64,000 nt of DNA. Origin: Planotetraspora silvatica. Lineage in GTDB: Bacteria; Actinomycetota; Actinomycetes; Streptosporangiales; Streptosporangiaceae. Below the pieces are notes generated by a model. That model was not told the origin of the DNA. It worked only from the letters and a program-made list of their open reading frames with translations, and did not search any database. Positions 33,533-42,134 of this stretch are shown one piece after another. Position numbers and translations under genes: made by a program. How positions within the stretch are numbered: the first letter of the stretch is position 1; the number at the start of each line of letters is the position of its first letter. The stretch covers positions 21,345 to 85,344 of the forward strand of contig NZ_BOOQ01000001.1 in the NCBI RefSeq assembly GCF_016863315.1, in the 5' to 3' direction.

Positions 33533-34444
33533 ATGTTCGGTTCGCTGCTTCTGGCAGGCTCACGGAGCCCGCTCGCCCGCCGGGCGGTGTCGGGCTTCCC
33601 CCTGACCCGCAAGGTCGTCGACCGTTTCGTCGCCGGTGAGTCACCCGACGACGCCGTCGCCGCCACCCGGCGCCTGACGGACGCCGGGCTCTCGGTCACG
33701 ATCGACCACCTCGGCGAGGAGGTCCGCGACACGGGTGCGGCGATCGACGCGGTCAAGGCCTATGTGACCCTGCTCGGCGCGCTCCGGCCGCTCGATCTCG
33801 GCCGGCAGGCGGAGGTGTCGGTGAAGCTGTCGGCGCTCGGGCAGGCGCTCGACGCCACCATGGCACTCGATCATGCCCGGCAGATCGCCGCGGCCGCCCG
33901 CGACTGCGGCTCCACGGTGACGCTCGACATGGAGGACCACACCACCGTCGACTCGACGCTGGACATCCTGCGCGCGCTGCGCGAGGACTTTCCCGAGACC
34001 GGTGTCGCCATCCAGGCCTACCTGTTCCGCAGCGAGGCCGACTGCCGTGATCTCTCCGGGTCGAGGGTGCGCCTGGTGAAGGGCGCCTACCGTGAGCCCG
34101 CCTCGGTCGCCCACCAGAAGAAGACCGAGGTGGACATGGCCTACGTGCGCTGCCTCCGGATCCTCATGGCGGGCACCGGCTATCCGATGGTGGCCACCCA
34201 CGACGACCGGCTGATCGCCATCACCGAGTTGCTGGCCGACCGGAACGACCGGGACCGCGAAAGCTTCGAGTACCAGATGCTCTACGGCATCCGGACCGAC
34301 AAGCAGGAGGCGCTCGTCGGCGCCGGGTCGCAGACCCGGGTCTACGTTCCCTACGGCGACGACTGGTACGGCTACTTCATGCGCCGCCTCGCCGAGCGTC
34401 CGGCCAATGTCGGTTTCTTCCTCCGCTCCCTGAGCGGCAAGTAA
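33533..34444 (+). CDS. pruB: Proline dehydrogenase (monofunctional)
   Basis: 303 residues, the usual length of a one-domain FAD-dependent enzyme that oxidizes proline to pyrroline-5-carboxylate. Barrel motifs include VTLDMEDHT, RLVKGAYREP and the active-site segment FEYQMLYGI. The final helix YGYFMRRLAERPANVGFF holds the carboxylate-binding arginines. The start has no ribosome site, but a -10-like TACTCT (33521-33526) ends 6 nt before the ATG, suggesting leaderless mRNA. It is followed after 31 bp by P5C dehydrogenase. Confidence 0.95.
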   Translation: MFGSLLLAGSRSPLARRAVSGFPLTRKVVDRFVAGESPDDAVAATRRLTDAGLSVTIDHLGEEVRDTGAAIDAVKAYVTLLGALRPLDLGRQAEVSVKLSALGQALDATMALDHARQIAAAARDCGSTVTLDMEDHTTVDSTLDILRALREDFPETGVAIQAYLFRSEADCRDLSGSRVRLVKGAYREPASVAHQKKTEVDMAYVRCLRILMAGTGYPMVATHDDRLIAITELLADRNDRDRESFEYQMLYGIRTDKQEALVGAGSQTRVYVPYGDDWYGYFMRRLAERPANVGFFLRSLSGK

Positions 34445-34475
34445 TTCTCTGATCGGCGAAATAGAGGGGTCAGCC

Positions 34476-36167
34476 ATGGATGCGATCACCAGTGTTCCGG
34501 TACCGGCCAACGAGCCGGTGCGCGGTTACGCGCCCGGCACCGCGGGGCGCGGCGAACTGGAGAACCGGATCAAGGAGCTCACCGGGGCCCGGCTCGACCT
34601 CACGATGACGATCGGCGGCGAGCGGCGTCTCGGCGGGGGCGCTCCGATCGACGTCGTCCAGCCGCACAACCACGCCTCGGTGCTCGGCACCACGGCCGAC
34701 GCGACGCCCGCCGACGTCCGCGCGGCGATCGACGCGGCGGCCCAGGCGGCGCCCGCATGGCGGGCCCTGCCGTTCGAGGAGCGGGCCGCGATCTTCCTGC
34801 GGGCCGCCGACCTGCTGAGCGGGCCGTGGCGTGCGACGCTGAACGCCTCGACGATCCTCGGGCAGTCGAAGTCGGCCCACCAGGCGGAGATCGACGCGGC
34901 GTGCGAGCTGATCGACTTCTTCCGCTTCAACGTGTCGTACGCGCGGCAGCTGCTCAGCGAGCAGCCGCTGTCGTCGGCCGGGGTGTGGAACAGGATGGAG
35001 TACCGCCCGCTGGAGGGCTTCGTTCTGGCGATCACGCCGTTCAACTTCACCTCCATCGCCGCGAACCTGCCGGCTGCTGCGGCGTTGATGGGAAATGTCG
35101 TCGTATGGAAGCCGTCGCCGACGCAGCAGTTCTCCGCGCACTTCCTCATGCGCCTGTTCGAGGCCGCCGGCCTGCCGCCCGGCGTGATCAACATGGTGAC
35201 CGGCGGCGGTGCGGCGGTCTCCGAGGTGGCGCTGCCGCATCCCGACCTGGCCGGCATCCACTTCACCGGCTCCACCGCGACCTTCCAGCACCTGTGGCGC
35301 ACGGTCGGTGAGGGCATCACGGGCTACCGGAGCTATCCGCGGCTCGTCGGCGAGACCGGCGGCAAGGACTTCGTCGTGGCCCATCCGTCGGCGTCGGCCG
35401 ACGTGCTGTCGACCGCGCTGATCCGGGGTGCGTTCGAGTACCAGGGCCAGAAGTGCTCGGCGGCGTCCCGGGCGTACGTGCCGCGGTCGCTCTGGTCGCG
35501 CATGCGCGACGACCTGGTCTCCGCGGCCGAGTCGCTCACGATCGGCGACGTGTCCGGCGACCTGTCCACGTTCCTGGGCGCCGTCATCGACGCGAGGGCG
35601 TTCGCCAAGCACAAGGACGCCATCGACCGGGCCCGCGCGACCGGCTCGATCGACGTGCTCACCGGGTCGTACGACGACTCCACGGGCTATTTCGTGAAGC
35701 CGACCATCCTGGAGTGCTCCGACCCCACGGACGAGATCTTCGTCAAGGAGTACTTCGGCCCGATCCTGTCGGTCCACGTCTACGACGACTCGTCGTACGA
35801 CACGGTGCTCGACCAGATGGAGAGCGCCGCGCCGTACGCGCTGACCGGCTCGATCATCGCGCAGGACCGGCACGCCATCACGGACGCCACGGAGCGGCTG
35901 CGCTTCGCGGCGGGCAACTTCTACATCAACGACAAGCCCACGGGCGCGGTCGTCGGCCAGCAGCCGTTCGGCGGCGCGCGGGCCTCGGGCACCAACGACA
36001 AGGCCGGCTCGATCTTCAACCTGATCCGGTGGGTCAACGCCCGCACGATCAAGGAGGCGTTCGTCCCTCCGGTCGTCGACGGGCCGTACCGGGGTGACGT
36101 GCCGCAGAGCGGCTCGCCGCAGCCCGACCTGGGCGGCCTCGGCTACCCGGACGGCGCCGCCGGATAA
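34476..36167 (+). CDS. pruA: L-glutamate gamma-semialdehyde (P5C) dehydrogenase
   Basis: 563 residues. It oxidizes the product of proline dehydrogenase to glutamate with NAD+. The aldehyde dehydrogenase fold is complete: FNFTSIAANLPAAAALMGNV for nucleotide binding, GETGGKDF with the catalytic-region Glu, and the nucleophile in FEYQGQKCSAASRAYVP. Later comes VKPTILECSDPTDEIFVKEY. It is second in the proline operon, 31 bp after proline dehydrogenase, and ends before a strong hairpin at 36186-36223. Confidence 0.96.
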   Translation: MDAITSVPVPANEPVRGYAPGTAGRGELENRIKELTGARLDLTMTIGGERRLGGGAPIDVVQPHNHASVLGTTADATPADVRAAIDAAAQAAPAWRALPFEERAAIFLRAADLLSGPWRATLNASTILGQSKSAHQAEIDAACELIDFFRFNVSYARQLLSEQPLSSAGVWNRMEYRPLEGFVLAITPFNFTSIAANLPAAAALMGNVVVWKPSPTQQFSAHFLMRLFEAAGLPPGVINMVTGGGAAVSEVALPHPDLAGIHFTGSTATFQHLWRTVGEGITGYRSYPRLVGETGGKDFVVAHPSASADVLSTALIRGAFEYQGQKCSAASRAYVPRSLWSRMRDDLVSAAESLTIGDVSGDLSTFLGAVIDARAFAKHKDAIDRARATGSIDVLTGSYDDSTGYFVKPTILECSDPTDEIFVKEYFGPILSVHVYDDSSYDTVLDQMESAAPYALTGSIIAQDRHAITDATERLRFAAGNFYINDKPTGAVVGQQPFGGARASGTNDKAGSIFNLIRWVNARTIKEAFVPPVVDGPYRGDVPQSGSPQPDLGGLGYPDGAAG

Positions 36168-36185
36168 GGGACGGCCCCTTTCGCT

Positions 36186-36223
36186 CGCGAGCCGCTCGGT
36201 CAACGTCGCCCGAGCGGCTCGCG
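36186..36223 (+). terminator. Terminator of the proline operon
   Basis: CGCGAGCCGCTCGG (36186-36199) and CCGAGCGGCTCGCG (36210-36223) form a perfect 14-bp stem with a 10-nt loop, 18 bp after the P5C dehydrogenase stop. There is no T-run, as is common in high-GC actinobacteria. Confidence 0.78.
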
Positions 36224-36300
36224 CCGTCATATGAACGCCCTGCGGTGCCGTACGAGGGAGTGCCTTCTGGCGGCGCGGCTGACGGCCCTCGGCTGACGGC

Positions 36301-36358
36301 GCGGGGCGACGGATGCGCGGGCGCCGGGCGCGGGGCGACGGATGCGCGGGCGCTGGGC
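36301..36358. repeat. Two tandem 29-bp direct repeats
   Basis: Bases 36301-36329 and 36330-36358 are the same 29-bp sequence except for one base (28 of 29), starting GCGGGGCGACGGATGCGCGG. They fall in the 330-bp gap before the GNAT gene. The pair looks like a recent slippage duplication; the gap otherwise holds the proline-operon terminator and no gene. Confidence 0.85.
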
Positions 36359-36497
36359 GCCGGGGGACCGAACACGCTTTTTCGGCATGTTTCTATCGGT
36401 AGATATCCACGGACCCTATTTTCCCTGCGTATTCTCATCCTGCGTGTCGCCTCCGGCCGCTCGCGCCATCCGCTCCGAAGCCGAGAGGAGACCGGCC

Positions 36498-37328
36498 GTG
36501 GACCCTCTGACGGCGGTCGCCGAACTCGCCGAAGCCGAATCCCTGTACGCGCTCATCGCCCCCGCGCCCGAACCCGCCCGGACCTCGCTGGGCATCGCGT
36601 CCGCCCGCATCGGCGGGGGCGTCGCGTTGTCGATGCGGCACGACTCCACCGGCTATTGGAGCAAGGCGCTCGGGTTCGGGTTCGACGAGCCGGTCGGCCA
36701 CAAGCTGATCGCCGAGGTCTGCGACTTCTATCGCGAGCAGGCGAGCCCGGGCGCCGTTCTGCAGATCGCCCCCGCGTGCCTGCCGCCCGAGTGGCCCGGC
36801 ATCTGCGCCGCGCAGAACATCTCCGCCGGATCGACCTGGGTGAAGCTGGTCCGCGCGGCCGACATCGGAACGTTCCCACAGGTTCGGACGGACCTGCGCG
36901 TCGCCGCCGTGGGGAAGGACGAGGTCGCCGAGTGGGCCGCGGTCCTGCTGCGGGGCTTCGGCATGGCCGTGGAGGACATGGCGCCGGTGCTGGTCCACGG
37001 CGTGGAGAGCGGCCGATTCCGCGCCTATGCCGCCTGGAGCGGGCACGACATGGTCGGCGCCGCCAATCTGCGCGTGCATGGAGACACCGCTTCGTTCTCC
37101 GGTGCCTCCACGCTGCCCGAGCATCGCGGCAGCGGCGCGCAGTCGGCCCTGCTGGCCGTACGGGCCCGCGACGCCGCAGCGGCCGGCTGCCGATGGCTCG
37201 TCGCGGAGACCTGGAAGCCGGCCCAGGACACGTTGAACTCGTCACTGAACAACATGCTGAGGGCCGGCTTCACGGTCATCCATCCCCGCCGGAACTGGCT
37301 CTGGAAGCCGGACGGTCTGCCGGCCTGA
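36498..37328 (+). CDS. GNAT-family N-acetyltransferase
   Basis: 276 residues from the GTG at 36498, with GAGAGGAG upstream. The first half (to about 130) is unlike a catalytic GNAT fold and may be a degenerate N-terminal copy. The second half has the acetyl-CoA site: TLPEHRGSGAQSALLAVRAR near residue 215, then VAETWKPAQDTLNSSLNNML and the closing GFTVIHPRRNW. Substrate unknown. The gene stands alone between two low-complexity repeats. Confidence 0.83.
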   Translation: MDPLTAVAELAEAESLYALIAPAPEPARTSLGIASARIGGGVALSMRHDSTGYWSKALGFGFDEPVGHKLIAEVCDFYREQASPGAVLQIAPACLPPEWPGICAAQNISAGSTWVKLVRAADIGTFPQVRTDLRVAAVGKDEVAEWAAVLLRGFGMAVEDMAPVLVHGVESGRFRAYAAWSGHDMVGAANLRVHGDTASFSGASTLPEHRGSGAQSALLAVRARDAAAAGCRWLVAETWKPAQDTLNSSLNNMLRAGFTVIHPRRNWLWKPDGLPA

Positions 37329-37340
37329 CGCGGGACCGGC

Positions 37341-37374
37341 GGGGACCGGGGACCAGCGGGGACCGGGGACCAGC
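37341..37374. repeat. Short G-rich tandem repeat
   Basis: Two exact 17-bp units GGGGACCGGGGACCAGC (37341-37357 and 37358-37374) with a partial third, between the convergent GNAT and luciferase-like genes. Slippage-prone; may also act as a weak pause site. Confidence 0.8.
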
Positions 37375-37407
37375 GGGGACGGGCGACCGGGCGGGGACGG
37401 GGGATGC

Positions 37408-38280
37408 TCAGAGGCCGGCGACCGCCGGGATGACCTGGCCTCCGATGATCTCTAGCGGCTCGAGGCGGTGGGCCTCCTTGACCTGGCCGATGGCATGGCT
37501 GAAGCCCATCTCGGCGAACCCGCCGAGGTCGTCGACTATCCGCTGGGCGTTCTCACCGTTGTCGCCTACGTCGTAGCGGTAGTAGACGGTCTTCTCGATC
37601 TCGTCGTAGTCGCGGCCCTCGGCCTCGCAGTGGGCCCGGAGCACGTCCAGCTTCCGCGCCAGGTCGGGGCCGGGGAACAGATTGCAGGCCTGCGCGTATC
37701 GGGCCACCAGACGGAGGGTCTTCTTCTCCCCGCCTCCGCCGATGAGGATCGGAGGGTGCGGCCGGGTAAGGGCCTGAGGCGAGTTGAGCGGCCGTTCGAG
37801 CTGGTAGTGCCGGCCGTGGTAGGGCTTCTCGTCGTCCGTCCACATCTGCAGGCAGATCTGGACCGTCTCCTCCAGGCGCTCGAGCCGTTCGCGCGTCTCG
37901 GGGAAGGAGAATCCCAGTCCGCGCGACTCCTCGTCGTTCCACGCCGCGCCGACCCCCAGCCAGGCGCGGCCGCCGGAGAGAACGTCGAGGGTTGTGACGA
38001 TCTTGGCAAGCAGGCCGGGCTCGCGATAGATGGCCCCGGTGACGAGAGTGAACAGATCGGCCCTGGTCGTGTGGGCGGCCAGGTAACCGAGGGTCGTGTA
38101 GGCCTCCAGCATCTCGCCCTCGCTGGGACCCACGCTGCGGATCTGGAAGAAGTGATCCATCACGGCGATGGCGGCGAATCCCGCGTCATCGGCGGTCTTG
38201 GCGATCGCCGCCAGGTCCGTGCCAAGGGTGGCGGGGCCGCCGGGGTAGGTGAAATCGGGGATCTGTAGTCCAATTTTCAT
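37408..38280 (-). CDS. LLM-class (luciferase-like) F420-dependent oxidoreductase
   Basis: 290 residues with an intact luciferase-like barrel: KIGLQIPDFTYPGG at the start, GFAAIAVMDHFFQI and LTRPHPPILIGGGGEKKTLR near the cofactor site. Members of this actinobacterial group use F420 rather than flavin; the cofactor is inferred from the group, not proven. The substrate is unknown. It is 83 bp beyond the PPOX-type gene on the same strand, so the two may be co-transcribed. Confidence 0.85.
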   Translation of the reverse strand: MKIGLQIPDFTYPGGPATLGTDLAAIAKTADDAGFAAIAVMDHFFQIRSVGPSEGEMLEAYTTLGYLAAHTTRADLFTLVTGAIYREPGLLAKIVTTLDVLSGGRAWLGVGAAWNDEESRGLGFSFPETRERLERLEETVQICLQMWTDDEKPYHGRHYQLERPLNSPQALTRPHPPILIGGGGEKKTLRLVARYAQACNLFPGPDLARKLDVLRAHCEAEGRDYDEIEKTVYYRYDVGDNGENAQRIVDDLGGFAEMGFSHAIGQVKEAHRLEPLEIIGGQVIPAVAGL

Positions 38281-38363
38281 TTATTCCTCCTATTACTTAC
38301 TTACACCTCTTGCCTTGGGCGCACAAAGCCCCATCGCTCACAGATTTTCGAAGACGGGGGGCG

Positions 38364-38789
38364 TCAGGCCGCTATGTTCCGGATCGCGACGACCCGGTCG
38401 ATCCTCAGCCTGACGAGCAGTTCGCCCGGCACGCCGTTGCGCTCGCCGAACTCCCCGGCCCTGTCCTGGCCCATGTAGCGGCCGCCGATCACGGACGCCC
38501 ACTTGATCAGGTCGTCGAGGTCGGACGAGATGGTCACCTCACCCTCGATCATGACGAAGGCGTACGGAGCGCGGTCGTCGTCGACGCACAGGGTCGCCCG
38601 GGGATCACGCTGGAGCGCCTTCCCCTTCACGCCGGTCTCGCCGGTGTTGAACACCACGTCGTCGCCGTCGAGGACGAACCAGATAGGGGTCACATGGGGC
38701 CGGCCGTCCGCACGGGCGACCGCCAGCTTCCCGGTCCGGGTACCCGTCATCACGAACTCGCGCCACTCGGCATCCGTCATGACTTCCAT
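38364..38789 (-). CDS. PPOX-class F420/flavin-dependent protein
   Basis: 141 residues, a single split-barrel domain of the pyridoxamine-phosphate-oxidase-like superfamily: GKLAVARADGRPHVTPIWFV, GDDVVFNTGETGVKGKALQR, RATLCVDDDRAPYAFVMIEG. Relatives in actinobacteria reduce unsaturated compounds with F420H2 or bind flavin. The start is only 30 bp from the first unit of repeat array A, so its promoter must lie within or next to the array. Confidence 0.85.
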   Translation of the reverse strand: MEVMTDAEWREFVMTGTRTGKLAVARADGRPHVTPIWFVLDGDDVVFNTGETGVKGKALQRDPRATLCVDDDRAPYAFVMIEGEVTISSDLDDLIKWASVIGGRYMGQDRAGEFGERNGVPGELLVRLRIDRVVAIRNIAA

Positions 38790-38818
38790 CCCCCAAACCT
38801 ACGCCCACCCCCCTCCGC

Positions 38819-39216
38819 CGTGATCATGCACCCCTTCGGCGATTGCCGCGCCGACCGGCGCAAACCTGGGCCGTGATCATGCACGGATTCGGTGATCAGG
38901 TCGGCGAGCAGGGCGAACGCCTTTCGTGATCATGCACGGATTCGCTGGCATGGCCGATGACCAGGCACGATGACTTTCGTGATCGTGCAGACAATCCTCA
39001 GACTCGCCCTTGCCTTGCCGGAATTGCATGATCACGAAGTGATTCCGCGCTGGTCAGGTGGCGCCTCTCCGAATCCGTGCATGATCACGGACGATGTTTC
39101 CGCAGGTCAGGTGCCCTGTGGGCGAATCTATGCATGATCACGCCGGGTGTTGGCGCAGGTCGGCGTGGCAGTGGCCGAACCTGTGCATGATCACGCGAGA
39201 GTTGTGCATGATCACG
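38819..39216. repeat. Array A: nine sites in a 53-bp-period array with inverted halves
   Basis: A core close to CGTGATCATGCACRGRTTCG occurs nine times in the 442-bp gap. Four copies are in the plus orientation, starting at 38819, 38872, 38925 and 38978, exactly 53 bp apart (the fourth is degenerate). Four are in the minus orientation, ending at 39036, 39089, 39142 and 39195, again exactly 53 bp apart. An extra minus copy ends at 39216. The 33-bp interval between cores holds a second conserved block near TGACCTGCGC in the same register. The array as a whole is a dyad centred near 39007. No coding potential is seen. Confidence 0.92.
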
Positions 39217-39231
39217 AGGGGGGTTGGGGGG

Positions 39232-40992
39232 TCAGTGGCCGCGGAAGGCTTCTTCGAGCCACCAGGCGCCCTTGTCGGCCGTCACCTTGGCGTGGACCAC
39301 CAGGGGCTTGTCCCTCGGGCCCTTGAGCCACTCGGCGACGTCCGCCAGATCGGCCCTCTCCCGTACGGCGACAGCCTCACAGCCGAACCCTCGCGCGATC
39401 CCGGCGATGTCCACCGGCGGGAACCTGACCGTGTCGAGCGGGAACCCGTCAGGCCCGAAATGGTGCACCTCGGCCCCGTAACCCTGGTCGTCGTAGACCA
39501 CGACCACCATGGGGATGCCCAGCCGTACGACCGTCTCGAGCTCTCCGACGCTCATCAGCAGGCCGCCGTCGCCCAGCGCGGCGACGGGCAGCCGGTCAGG
39601 CCGGGCCAGCGCCGCCCCGATGGCGGTGGCCAGGCCGAGCCCGACCGACTGGAACGCCTGGGTGAAGCAGAAACCGCTTCCGTCGGGGACCGACATGAAC
39701 ATCGTCGGGTACCCCATGAAGTTGCCCGAGTCGATGGACACGATCCTCTCCTCGGGCAGGAGATCGTCCAGCTCGATCGACAATGTCCGGGGGTCGATCC
39801 GGCCGTCTCCGCTCAGATCCTCGTACGGAACATCCCGCCAGCGGACCTCACTGGCGATCCGCCCGGCGAGCTCGGGGCTGCGATAGCCGGTCGTCGCCTC
39901 ACCGGGCTCAGCCGGAGCCAGCAGGGCGCCCACCGTCCGCGCGATCTCCCGCACGTCTCCGACCACGCCCAGGTCGACCGGGCGGTTGACACCGACGGCG
40001 TCGGGGTCGATCTCGACCTGGACGACCTTGGCGTCCGGCCCGATGAGCGTGCCGTGCCGCGTGGTCCACATCGTGAAGGAGCAGCCCCATCCGACGACGA
40101 GGTCGGCCGCGCCGATGAGCTCCGCCGCCAGCGGGGACGCGAACCCGCCGCTCACGTCAAGATCCCACGGGCTGCCGTGGAAGTGCCCCTTCGCGACCGC
40201 CGAGGTCGCGAACAGCGCGCCGACGCGTTCCCCCAGCGCCTCGAGTTCCTTGCGGGAGCCGCGCGCGCCGCGTCCCGCCACGAACACCGGACGCTCCGCG
40301 GCCGCCAGCAGGCCCGCCAGCTCCGCCACGGCTCCGGAGACGCCGGGGCCCCCGCTCGGCGAGCCCGAGGCGATCGGCTCCTCCGCGTTGGACTCCTGTA
40401 CGCCCGGAAAGGTCAGACCCCATGGAGGCGGGACGAGGCCCGCCGCCTCCTGGCGCCTGCTCCCCCGTCCCGCGCGCAGTTCCTGTACGGCGTGCACGAC
40501 GTCGTCGGGCAACTCTTCGGCCTGGACGTCGAGGGGCAGGTTGAGCAGCACCGTACGGCGGCCGAGCAGGGCGGCGAGGTAGGCCATGACCGTGTCGTCC
40601 ACCACGGTCTCCGCCGAGCCCACCCTGGCCCCGTGCGCGCCGACGGCGGCCGCGAGCGCGGCCTGGTCGATCCGGAAGTTCGAGCGCGGCGAGGTGGCCT
40701 CGGCGGCCAGGACCAGCAGAGGTGTGCGGCTCTTGGCGGCCTCGGTGACGCCGGTCAGGGCGTTGGTGAGACCGGGCCCCTGGTGCACGCTGAGCACCGC
40801 GACGGTGCCGCTCATCCGCGAATAGGCGTCCGCCATGGTGGCGGCGCCGCCCTCGTGCCGTGCAGCGACGTAGCGGACGCCCTGCTCGGTCAGGGCGTTG
40901 GTCACGTGGAAGTTGCCGCTCCCGACGACGCCGAAGGCCGCGCGGACGCCCAAAGAGGCGAGCACGGTGCCGACGGCCTCCGCGACGTTCAT
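39232..40992 (-). CDS. Thiamine-diphosphate-dependent enzyme (acetolactate synthase/decarboxylase superfamily)
   Basis: 586 residues from an ATG at 40992 overlapping the upstream cyclase gene's stop by 4 bp. The pyrimidine domain has the activating glutamate in RHEGGAATMADAYSRM. A middle Rossmann-like domain follows (ERPVFVAGRGARGSRKELEA). The pyrophosphate domain carries the ThDP motif: GDGGLLMSVGELETV ending at VYDDQGYGAEV. It resembles acetolactate-synthase-like, benzoylformate or sulfopyruvate-type enzymes, and the reaction is not determined. Coupling to a cyclase-family hydrolase suggests a degradative pathway. Confidence 0.87.
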   Translation of the reverse strand: MNVAEAVGTVLASLGVRAAFGVVGSGNFHVTNALTEQGVRYVAARHEGGAATMADAYSRMSGTVAVLSVHQGPGLTNALTGVTEAAKSRTPLLVLAAEATSPRSNFRIDQAALAAAVGAHGARVGSAETVVDDTVMAYLAALLGRRTVLLNLPLDVQAEELPDDVVHAVQELRAGRGSRRQEAAGLVPPPWGLTFPGVQESNAEEPIASGSPSGGPGVSGAVAELAGLLAAAERPVFVAGRGARGSRKELEALGERVGALFATSAVAKGHFHGSPWDLDVSGGFASPLAAELIGAADLVVGWGCSFTMWTTRHGTLIGPDAKVVQVEIDPDAVGVNRPVDLGVVGDVREIARTVGALLAPAEPGEATTGYRSPELAGRIASEVRWRDVPYEDLSGDGRIDPRTLSIELDDLLPEERIVSIDSGNFMGYPTMFMSVPDGSGFCFTQAFQSVGLGLATAIGAALARPDRLPVAALGDGGLLMSVGELETVVRLGIPMVVVVYDDQGYGAEVHHFGPDGFPLDTVRFPPVDIAGIARGFGCEAVAVRERADLADVAEWLKGPRDKPLVVHAKVTADKGAWWLEEAFRGH

Positions 40993-41762
40993 CTCTCCAC
41001 CAGGGCGAGGACGCGCGTCGGGCTGCCCGAGCCGCCGACGATCGGCAGCGGACCCGCGATCACGACCGCTCCCGTGGGCGGCAGCCGGTCGAGGTTGCGC
41101 AACTGGGTCAGGCCGTACTTGCCGGCTCCGAGCAGGAACGAATGACACGGGAAGGCGGGGTCGAACGAGTGCGCCGCACCGGCGTCGGTGCCGACGGTCT
41201 CCACACCGAGTCCCGCGATCGGGGTCTCCTCGGCGAGGTAGCGGGCACACTCGACCGAGATGCCCGGTGTGTGGGGCCCGGTCTCGTCGGCGTTCAGGAA
41301 CTCGGCCTGGTCGTGCGCCCGGACGTCCCAGCCGGTCCGGTAGAGGAGCCAGCCTCCGTCAGGCAGCGGACCGTGCTCCTCCTCCCACTGCTTGACGTGG
41401 TCGATCTCGAGGAGGAAGTCGGGGTCGCGCCGCGCCTCGGCGACGAAGTCGAGCACCACGGCCGGCGCGATGAGCTTGGAGACGGCGACCTGGGAGATGT
41501 CCTCTCCGTCCCTGGCCGTCACCCAGTGATTCGGGGCGTCGAAGTGGGTCCCGACGTGTTCGCCGGTCGTGAAGTTGTTCCAGTACCAGGCCGGGCCCCG
41601 GTCGTCGTACCGGCTGATCTCATGGAGCGCGAAGGGCACCGTCTGCCCGAACTGCTCGGGTAGCAGGAGGATCGGCGTCGTCCCACTCAGCGGCGCGGTC
41701 AGGTCGAGCACCTCGATCCCACCGGTCCGGATGCTCTCCACCAGTTCGCGCAGCACCGACAT
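40989..41762 (-). CDS. Cyclase-family metal hydrolase (kynurenine-formamidase-like)
   Basis: 257 residues from the ATG at 41762 (GGGAG 5 nt upstream); another ATG four codons earlier lacks a ribosome site. The metal-binding signature is clear: GEHVGTHFDAPNHW near residue 70. The fold also covers arylformamidases, isatin hydrolases and polyketide-like cyclases. It is first in a two-gene operon with the ThDP enzyme and divergent from dhaKLM. The substrate cannot be told from sequence. Confidence 0.85.
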   Translation of the reverse strand: MSVLRELVESIRTGGIEVLDLTAPLSGTTPILLLPEQFGQTVPFALHEISRYDDRGPAWYWNNFTTGEHVGTHFDAPNHWVTARDGEDISQVAVSKLIAPAVVLDFVAEARRDPDFLLEIDHVKQWEEEHGPLPDGGWLLYRTGWDVRAHDQAEFLNADETGPHTPGISVECARYLAEETPIAGLGVETVGTDAGAAHSFDPAFPCHSFLLGAGKYGLTQLRNLDRLPPTGAVVIAGPLPIVGGSGSPTRVLALVER

Positions 41763-41926
41763 GCCGACTCCCATCTGTCAGGATGGGAAGATCCTCCTAC
41801 ACCCCACTCCCGAATGCCAGATCAGAATCGGCCCGCTCTGGTCCGGCGTCCGCACTCCCGGATCACATTCCGCATGTGCCGAACTTACGTCTACATCACA
41901 CAGCCAACGCCAACAATTCGGACTTA

Positions 41927-41955
41927 TTGGCATAAATAGACATTGGGCATAGCAT
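41927..41955 (+). promoter_or_regulatory. Candidate dhaKLM promoter
   Basis: TTGGCA (41927-41932), a 17-bp spacer and TAGCAT (41950-41955) make a good housekeeping-type promoter in an AT-rich patch of the 372-bp divergent gap. The leader from about 41962 to the dhaK ATG would be near 170 nt, long enough for a regulatory structure, though none was recognised. The rest of the gap holds no gene. Confidence 0.6.
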
Positions 41956-42134
41956 CGGAAAACCTGGTCTACCCAGACGACAGCACCGGTGTTCCGAGCC
42001 CCCAGAGGGTCCTGAACGAGGGTCCGTTGCGGCTCGGCGTACCTGACGTGGCGGGATGCCCGCGGCGCGACCGCTTGCCGTCATCGCGGACGGGGCACAA
42101 GTTGGCCTTGAGAACGGACAAGGACGGCGTGGTC

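Noticed and set aside
34470..36230. A 586-codon minus-strand frame opposite P5C dehydrogenase
   Set aside because: Antisense shadow of a clear aldehyde dehydrogenase; no recognisable motif.
41943..42134. N-terminal extension of DhaK
   Set aside because: The frame is open upstream, but the family starts at MKKLINSVDT, a promoter overlaps the extension, and a ribosome site fits the ATG at 42135.
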